Source: JBOGZD01 sp050697155 (GTDB lineage: Bacteria; Actinomycetota; Thermoleophilia; Solirubrobacterales; 70-9). From it: 35,047 bases of DNA. Positions 30,589 through 35,047 of the stretch are shown one piece after another. The stretch's first letter is position 1, and every line of letters begins with the position of its first letter. The notes beneath the pieces were generated by a model, which saw only the letters and a program-made list of their open reading frames with translations, was not told the origin of the DNA and did no database searches. Position numbers and translations under genes: made by a program. Location: contig JBOGZD010000014.1 of the NCBI GenBank assembly GCA_050697155.1, positions 1-35,047 of the forward strand, written 5' to 3'.

Positions 30589-30594
30589 AGTATA
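30589..30594 (-). promoter_or_regulatory. -10 TATACT of second HxlR gene
   Basis: TATACT on the minus strand with a 15-nt gap to ATG 30573, giving a leader of roughly 8 nt. No good -35; the inverted repeat at 30608-30621 lies where it would be. Confidence 0.5.
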
Positions 30595-30607
30595 GCCCAA
30601 TGCTTTA

Positions 30608-30621
30608 CCTACTGAAGTAGG
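30608..30621. promoter_or_regulatory. Candidate operator over pilT stop codon
   Basis: CCTACT-GA-AGTAGG, 6-bp perfect arms. It covers the pilT stop codon and lies about 14 bp upstream of the HxlR -10, fitting autoregulation. Confidence 0.4.
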
Positions 30622-31760
30622 GTCTCCGCGGGCTCGCCCTCGTCCCCGTTGGGCGAGAGGACCTGCTCGATGCCGCTCGCGCGGCGGCCCTGGCCCTCGA
30701 GCATGAGCTTGAAGTCGTGCGGGCTCGAGGCGGTCTCGAAGGCCGTCTGCTCGTCGATGTTGCCCGCCATCACGTGCTTGAGCAGGGCCTGGTCGAAGGT
30801 CTGCATCCCGTAGTACTCGCCCTCGGAGATCACCTCGGTCATCCGCCCGGTCTCCTGCGGGTTGAGGATCAGGTCCTGGACGCGGCCGGTGACCACGAGA
30901 ACCTCACAGACCGCCACCCTGCCCTCGCCGCCGGCGCGCCTGACCAGCCGCTGGCCGACCGCGCCACGCAGGGTCGAGGCCAGCATCACCCGCGCCTGCT
31001 GCTGGAGGTGGGGCGGGAAGAAGTCGATGATCCGGTTCACGGTCTCGGTCGCGTCGAGGGTGTGCAAAGTCGAGAGCACCAGGTGGCCGGTCTCGGCCGC
31101 GGACAACGCCGTGCGCACGGTCTCCTCGTCCCGCATCTCGCCGATCAGGATCACGTCGGGGTCCTGGCGCAGGACCCGGCGCATCGCCCGGGCGAAGCTC
31201 TCGGTGTCCTGGCCCACCTCGCGCTGGTTGATGATCGAGAGCTGGTCGCGGTGCAGGTACTCGATCGGATCCTCGAGGGTGACCACGTGCCGGGCGCGGG
31301 TCGAGTTGATGTGCTCGATCATCGCGGCAAGCGTCGTCGACTTGCCCGACCCGGTGGTCCCGGTGAGCAGGATGATCCCCCGCGGTTCCTCGGCGAGGTC
31401 GCGGATCACCACCGGCAGGCCGAGGTCGTCGACCGTCCGCACCTGGAACGGGATCGCCCGGCAGGCGATCGAGATGTCGCCGCGCTGGCGGAAGGCGTTG
31501 ACGCGAAACCGCGACACGCCCTCGATCTCATACGAGAAGTCGACCTCGCCCTCGCGGTCGAACTCCTCGATCAGCCGGGTCTCGGTAAGGATCTGGCTCA
31601 GCGCCCACTCGGTGTCCTCGGAGGTGAGCGGCTCGGCCCCGGGCATCGGCAGGAGCTCGCCGTGGATGCGGGTGATCGGCGGCGCGGGCACCTTCACGTG
31701 CAGGTCCGACCCCTCGTGCTCGACCACGTAGCGCAGCGCGTCGTCGATGTCGAACGCCAT
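30609..31760 (-). CDS. pilT: PilT-type retraction/secretion ATPase
   Basis: 383-residue type IV pilus ATPase of the PilT/PilB-like GspE group. The N-terminal PAS-like domain has GSDLHVKVPAPPITRIHGELLPM; the P-loop is GTTGSGKSTT (134-143), then the Asp box VTLEDPIEYLH and Walker B PDVILIGEMRDEETV. HLVLSTLHT and the C-terminal AVCEVLVV region match PilT. PilT disassembles pilin for pilus retraction. The gene is alone here, with no pilB, pilC or pilin genes, so its partners must be elsewhere. ATG 31760 or GTG 31763. The C-terminal tail has a short extension (PNGDEGEPAETLLQ). Confidence 0.93.
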   Translation of the reverse strand: MAFDIDDALRYVVEHEGSDLHVKVPAPPITRIHGELLPMPGAEPLTSEDTEWALSQILTETRLIEEFDREGEVDFSYEIEGVSRFRVNAFRQRGDISIACRAIPFQVRTVDDLGLPVVIRDLAEEPRGIILLTGTTGSGKSTTLAAMIEHINSTRARHVVTLEDPIEYLHRDQLSIINQREVGQDTESFARAMRRVLRQDPDVILIGEMRDEETVRTALSAAETGHLVLSTLHTLDATETVNRIIDFFPPHLQQQARVMLASTLRGAVGQRLVRRAGGEGRVAVCEVLVVTGRVQDLILNPQETGRMTEVISEGEYYGMQTFDQALLKHVMAGNIDEQTAFETASSPHDFKLMLEGQGRRASGIEQVLSPNGDEGEPAETLLQ

Positions 31761-31818
31761 CACGACACCTATCGACAGCCGGACGCTGCGCTTTAGCGGG
31801 CGAAGACTCGCCTCGGCG

Positions 31819-33441
31819 TCAGGCGGCGGGCGGGGGCACGGGCGCGTCGATCACGCAGTCCGTCCCAGTGCAGCCCCGCAGCCGCGCGAGCAGCCCGGCG
31901 AGCACCGAGCGCGGCGACGCGTAGGCGGACGACTCGTGCTGGCTTTCGAGCTGGAACGGATCGCGCTCGAGGTCGTAGAGCTCGCGCTCGGTGACCGGCC
32001 CGGCGCCGATCGGGAGCCCGAGTCCCTCCTGCACCGTCCCGACCACCGCCCGGTGATGCTCGACGTAGGTGTAGCGGGCCGTGCGCACGCCGGAGAACGA
32101 GGGGGCGACGACGACGCCCTTCTTGGTGCGGCGCGGGGGGCGCTTGGCCTCGATCAGCACCGCGCGGTTCGGAAACCGCTCCCCGAAGAGCTGTGACGCC
32201 AGCGAGCGGCCCTCCTGGGGGCGCGCCGACAGCACCGGCTGCTCGACGCCGGTCAGCTCCATGATCGTCGCCGCCAGGTCGACGTTGGAGACCGGGTCGG
32301 GCACCGTCACCCCGCGGGGGACGCCCGGGCCCCGGACGATGAACGGGACCCGGATCACCTCCTCGTAGGGCTGGACCTTCTCGGCCGGAATCCGGTGCTC
32401 GCCGTGCATGTAGCCGTGGTCGGAGGTGAAGATCACGTAGGTCTCGTCGGCCCGACCGGCGCGCTGCAGCGCCTCGTAGATCGCGGCGACGCCGTCGTCC
32501 ACGGCGAGCAGGCTCGCGAGCTCGCAGCGATAGCGCCCCCGCAGCTCTCGCACCTGTCGCTTGCGCAGCGGCCGCTTGCCGGCGAGCACGGCGGGCTTGT
32601 CGCTGGTGTCGGGCTCGTTGAAGGACGGCGGCTTGGGCAGACGCGCGCGGCGAAAGGCGCGGGCATGGCGCGGGGCCGGCTTGGCGCGCGCGGTCTTGAT
32701 GCTGAACGGCTTGCCGTTCCTACACCGGTCGCCGCCGGCCTGGCGGCGCCCCTGCCCCCAGTGGGGAGCCGTATAGGAGACGTGAAGGAAGAACGGGTCC
32801 CGGTCGCGGTCGCGGGACAGCAGGTAGGGCAGCGCGTATTCGCCGCTGAGCACGTCGGTGAGGTAGTCGCGGTCGCCGTCCTCGAAGCCGTCGACGCCGC
32901 CCCCGGTGTTGGTGATCACGTAGTCGAAGTAGCGGCTCGCCTGCGGCGGAACCACGCCCCAATAGCGGTCCCAGCCAGGCGGGGCCCGAAATGACCGGTA
33001 CTCGTGCAGGAACTTGCCGATCATCGCCGTGTCGTAGCCGGCCGCGTTGAGCCACACCGGCAATACCCGCCCAGGCTCGCGCAGCGCCCCGTAGCCGCCG
33101 CCGTTGCGCGTGTTGTTGTCGATCACGCCGTGGCTGTGGGCGTGCTGCCCGGTGAGCCAGGTCGCCCGCGCCGGGCAGCAGAGTGGGAACGAGGCGATGT
33201 GGTTGGTGAACCTGACGCCCCCGCCGACGAGCAGATTCCGGGTCTTCTTCATCACCTTGAGCGAGGCGAAGGTCTGGTCGTCGGTGGTGATCAACACCAC
33301 GCTCGGCCCCCGCGGGCCGGGGATCAGATCGTCGAGCAACCCCGCCGGCGCACGCCGCTCGGAGAACCCAACGACGGCGATCAGCGCCGCCGCCCCAGCC
33401 GCCGCGAGCGACAGCCCTCGTCGTGCTCGGAGTGGCCCCAC
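31819..33441 (-). CDS. Sulfatase (formylglycine type), exported
   Basis: 540-residue sulfatase-family protein (arylsulfatase or N-sulfoglucosamine type). The N-terminus is a signal peptide: a basic start (GPLRARRGL) and a hydrophobic run AAAGAAALIAVVGF. Metal ligands begin with VVLITTDDQTFASL. The formylglycine site is Cys88 in CCPARATWLTG (CxPxR), so a maturation enzyme is needed for activity. It has TSDHGYMHGEHR and a C-terminal FGly-domain end (ELYDLERDPFQLE). The middle has a very basic, Pro/Lys-rich insertion (about 250-310). GTG 33441 is chosen because TAGCCT lies 8 nt upstream, directly behind the sigA stop. Whether it acts on sulfate or phosphonate esters is not known. Confidence 0.93.
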   Translation of the reverse strand: MGPLRARRGLSLAAAGAAALIAVVGFSERRAPAGLLDDLIPGPRGPSVVLITTDDQTFASLKVMKKTRNLLVGGGVRFTNHIASFPLCCPARATWLTGQHAHSHGVIDNNTRNGGGYGALREPGRVLPVWLNAAGYDTAMIGKFLHEYRSFRAPPGWDRYWGVVPPQASRYFDYVITNTGGGVDGFEDGDRDYLTDVLSGEYALPYLLSRDRDRDPFFLHVSYTAPHWGQGRRQAGGDRCRNGKPFSIKTARAKPAPRHARAFRRARLPKPPSFNEPDTSDKPAVLAGKRPLRKRQVRELRGRYRCELASLLAVDDGVAAIYEALQRAGRADETYVIFTSDHGYMHGEHRIPAEKVQPYEEVIRVPFIVRGPGVPRGVTVPDPVSNVDLAATIMELTGVEQPVLSARPQEGRSLASQLFGERFPNRAVLIEAKRPPRRTKKGVVVAPSFSGVRTARYTYVEHHRAVVGTVQEGLGLPIGAGPVTERELYDLERDPFQLESQHESSAYASPRSVLAGLLARLRGCTGTDCVIDAPVPPPAA

Positions 33442-33449
33442 CGCGGGGC

Positions 33450-33455
33450 AGGCTA
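33450..33455 (-). promoter_or_regulatory. -10 hexamer TAGCCT before sulfatase
   Basis: 8-nt gap to GTG 33441. It lies in the 22-bp gap after the sigA stop, so the sulfatase need not depend on sigA transcription. Confidence 0.45.
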
Positions 33456-33463
33456 TCGCGGGC

Positions 33464-34570
33464 TCAGGCTACTTCGCGAAGCTTCTGGGCTTCAGCCAGC
33501 GACTGGAGCTTCTTCAGCGACTGATTCTCGATCTGGCGGATGCGCTCGCGGGTGACGTTGAACGTCCGCCCGACCTCGTCGAGGGTTCGCGGATGCTCGC
33601 CGCCGAGCCCGTAGCGAAGCTCGAGCACGCGCCGCTCGCGGTAGGAGAGGTTCTCGAGCGCCTCGCGCAGGGCCTCCTTGGTGAGCAGGTCCGCGGCGCG
33701 CTCGAACGGCGACTCGGCCTTCTCGTCGGCGATGAACTGGCCGAACTCCGACTCCTCCTCGTCGCCGACCGGCTTCTCCAGCGAGACCGGAGCCTGCGCC
33801 GAGCGCTTGATCTGGTCGACCTCCTCGGGGTCGATCCCGGTGACCTCGGCGATCTCGTCCGGGGTCGGCTCGCGACCGAGCTCGGTGACCAGCTTGCGCT
33901 CCGCGCGCCCGATCTTGTTCAGCTTCTCGACCACATGCACCGGGATCCGGATCGTCCGCGCCTTGTCGGCGAGCGCGCGGGCGATCGCCTGGCGGATCCA
34001 CCAGGTGGCGTAGGTGGAGAACTTGAAGCCCTTGCGGTAGTCGAACTTCTCCGCGGCGCGGACCAGGCCCAGCGTGCCCTCCTGGATCAGGTCGAGGAAG
34101 GGCAGGCCCTGGTTGCGGTAGTTCTTGGCGATCGAGACAACCAGGCGCAGGTTCGACTCAACCATCTTCTGCTTCGCGTCGAGATCGCCGCGCTCGATCC
34201 GCTTCGCCAGGTCGACCTCCTCCTGGGCGGTCAGCAGCCGGACCTTGCCGATGTCCTTGAGGAAGAGCTGGAGCGAGTCGGTCGTCATGTCCGGCTTCAG
34301 GTCGAGCGCCGCCTGCTTGCGGCGCTTGCCCCGCTTCGGCTCCGCCGGCTCAGCCTGCTGTGGCGCGGCGGCCTGGGCCGGGTCGACGTCGTCGACCATC
34401 TCCACGCCCTGGCCCTCGAGGTAGCTGTAGAGCTCCTCGATGTCGCCCTCGTCGACCTCGACCTCGGCGAGCGCCTGGGCGACCTCGCCGTAGGCGATCA
34501 CGCCCTCGGCCTGGCCCTTGCTGAGGAGGGTCTTAACCTCCTCGAGCTCCTGCAGTTCCGCGATCAGCAT
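33464..34570 (-). CDS. sigA: Primary RNA polymerase sigma factor (SigA/RpoD)
   Basis: 368-residue group 1 sigma factor. A short region 1.1-like part (LQELEEVKTLLSKGQAEGVIAYGE) is followed by region 1.2 (LQLFLKDIGKVRLLTAQEEVDLAKRIERGD), region 2 with the -10 recognition sequence KFSTYATWWIRQAI, region 3 (RIPVHVVEKLNKI) and region 4 (LEALSYRERRVLELRYGLGG-like, with the helix-turn-helix LDEVGRTFNVTRERIRQIE). The match in regions 2.4 and 4.2 is that of the housekeeping factor. ATG 34570 has a purine-rich site (ACGGAAG) near it. It has a long leader (about 120 nt) with its own promoter and an intrinsic terminator, suggesting regulation by termination. Confidence 0.96.
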   Translation of the reverse strand: MLIAELQELEEVKTLLSKGQAEGVIAYGEVAQALAEVEVDEGDIEELYSYLEGQGVEMVDDVDPAQAAAPQQAEPAEPKRGKRRKQAALDLKPDMTTDSLQLFLKDIGKVRLLTAQEEVDLAKRIERGDLDAKQKMVESNLRLVVSIAKNYRNQGLPFLDLIQEGTLGLVRAAEKFDYRKGFKFSTYATWWIRQAIARALADKARTIRIPVHVVEKLNKIGRAERKLVTELGREPTPDEIAEVTGIDPEEVDQIKRSAQAPVSLEKPVGDEEESEFGQFIADEKAESPFERAADLLTKEALREALENLSYRERRVLELRYGLGGEHPRTLDEVGRTFNVTRERIRQIENQSLKKLQSLAEAQKLREVA

Positions 34571-34618
34571 CGGTTGGCTTCCGTCGTCCTTCCTGGTCTG
34601 GTGTATTCCCTCCCGCCG

Positions 34619-34645
34619 ACAAAAAATGCGGACACCGGGTCCGCA
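34619..34645 (-). terminator. Intrinsic terminator in sigA leader
   Basis: On the minus strand: TGCGGAC, a 5-nt loop, GTCCGCA, then TTTTTT. 7-bp perfect stem plus U-run, 51 nt before the sigA start and about 50 nt after its predicted transcription start. A leader terminator on an essential gene would have to be read through, so it is probably an attenuator. Confidence 0.75.
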
Positions 34646-34698
34646 ACGCCTGGCCGGGTTCCCGCCCCAGCCGAGGGTGCCTTCACAGGTTTGCCCGA

Positions 34699-34727
34699 AT
34701 CCTAGCCACTATATTTTTTGAAGTCAA
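34699..34727 (-). promoter_or_regulatory. SigA-type promoter of sigA
   Basis: TTGACT (34722-34727), a 17-nt spacer and TAGGAT (34699-34704), in an AT-rich stretch that stands out in this GC-rich DNA. It is close to the -35/-10 consensus. Transcription should start near 34692. Confidence 0.75.
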
Positions 34728-34867
34728 GGTTTTGAACGCTATTTGCGGGGGAAACCCGGCCCTCGCGGCCCCCGAGCCGACCGCCTCACTGATCTCAACA
34801 CCGACGCCGCGGGTCGGTAACACGCGGCCGCAAAGCGCCCGTCCGCCGATCGCGATGGAATAGGGGC

Positions 34868-35047
34868 GTGAACGAGGACCAGGGCGCCGGCGCCGGGCCC
34901 TCCGAGGAGATTCCCCAGGGAAGCGTGTTCGGCAACCTGCCGGGCTCGCGGCCGGGCGTGCGCAGCCCGCGCCGCGACCGCGCCCGGCGGGCCGGCGGAG
35001 TGGAGCCGGAGCGTTCGGAGCCCGAGCCGCTCGCCGCGGCCCAGCCC
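34868..35047 (+). CDS. N-terminal fragment of unknown protein (cut by right edge)
   Basis: Open frame from GTG 34868 with 60 codons to the window end and no stop: NEDQGAGAGPSEEIPQGSVFGNLPGSRPG, then a basic stretch (SPRRDRARRAGG) and an acidic/Pro part (ERSEPEPLAAAQP). The composition is that of a disordered cytoplasmic N-terminus such as often precedes a membrane helix in actinobacterial proteins, but no helix is reached. The GTG is 6 nt after TGGAAT; no ribosome binding site is seen. Divergent from sigA. Function unknown. Confidence 0.55.
   Translation, partial: MNEDQGAGAGPSEEIPQGSVFGNLPGSRPGVRSPRRDRARRAGGVEPERSEPEPLAAAQP

Noticed and set aside
31819..34570. Sulfatase and sigA as an operon
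   Set aside because: The sulfatase has its own -10 at 33450-33455 and starts 22 bp after the sigA stop without a ribosome binding site; read-through remains possible but is not needed.
1..35047. tRNA or rRNA genes
   Set aside because: No recognisable T-loop (GGTTCGA-type) with matching acceptor stem and no rRNA segment were seen; a covariance scan would settle it.

Overview
The window is very GC-rich DNA with nearly gap-free coding on both strands, frequent GTG and TTG starts and typical actinobacterial families: a CcdA-TlpA (DipZ-type) fusion, a class III cyclase of the Rv1264 type, a tandem pair of ArsA/Get3-like ATPases, a GH57 glucan branching enzyme and a group 1 sigma factor. It looks like chromosome of an Actinomycetota member. 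The mix of families suggests a deep branch such as Thermoleophilia/Solirubrobacterales, but that placement is an inference; no rRNA is present to confirm it.

Layout. 0-3.7 kb (minus): thiolase, HAD phosphatase, amidase and the start of a further gene cut by the left edge. 3.7-10.4 kb: leucyl aminopeptidase, VOC protein, a 46-residue peptide gene divergent from an HxlR regulator, acyl-CoA dehydrogenase, a 72-residue unknown, then minus-strand MeaB GTPase coupled to a PRC-barrel protein, then a hexapeptide acyltransferase and a Cys-rich 77-residue protein. 10.4-13.1 kb (minus): GH57 branching enzyme and GT4 glycosyltransferase, a likely alpha-glucan (glycogen) pair. 13.2-15.6 kb: three SAM methyltransferases. 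15.6-20.4 kb: DipZ-like thiol-disulfide protein, adenylate cyclase, LON-domain protein, cysteine hydrolase.

20.36-21.86 kb holds no credible gene. It contains a nested repeat array: two tandem units of about 557 bp in which the flanks are direct repeats but a 224-bp core is inverted in the second unit, exactly between short inverted repeats. Hairpin-forming 60-bp repeats lie upstream, and a 65-bp element flanks the array in opposite orientations. This is the most unusual structure in the window.

21.86-28.1 kb: gamma-glutamyltransferase, then FtsZ (with a long charged N-terminal extension) overlapping a ParA ATPase, divergent from two overlapping ArsA/Get3-like ATPase genes. 28.1-35 kb: a row of hairpins, a 567-residue unknown with a HEPN-like stretch, a second HxlR regulator, PilT, a sulfatase, the housekeeping sigma factor with a strong promoter and an intrinsic terminator inside its leader, and the start of a gene cut by the right edge.

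A recurring signal ties the window together: eleven genes have a TANNNT hexamer 6-10 nt (usually 8) before the start codon and no ribosome binding site, which points to widespread leaderless transcription and fixes several starts (including TTG at 14001 and GTG at 9466).
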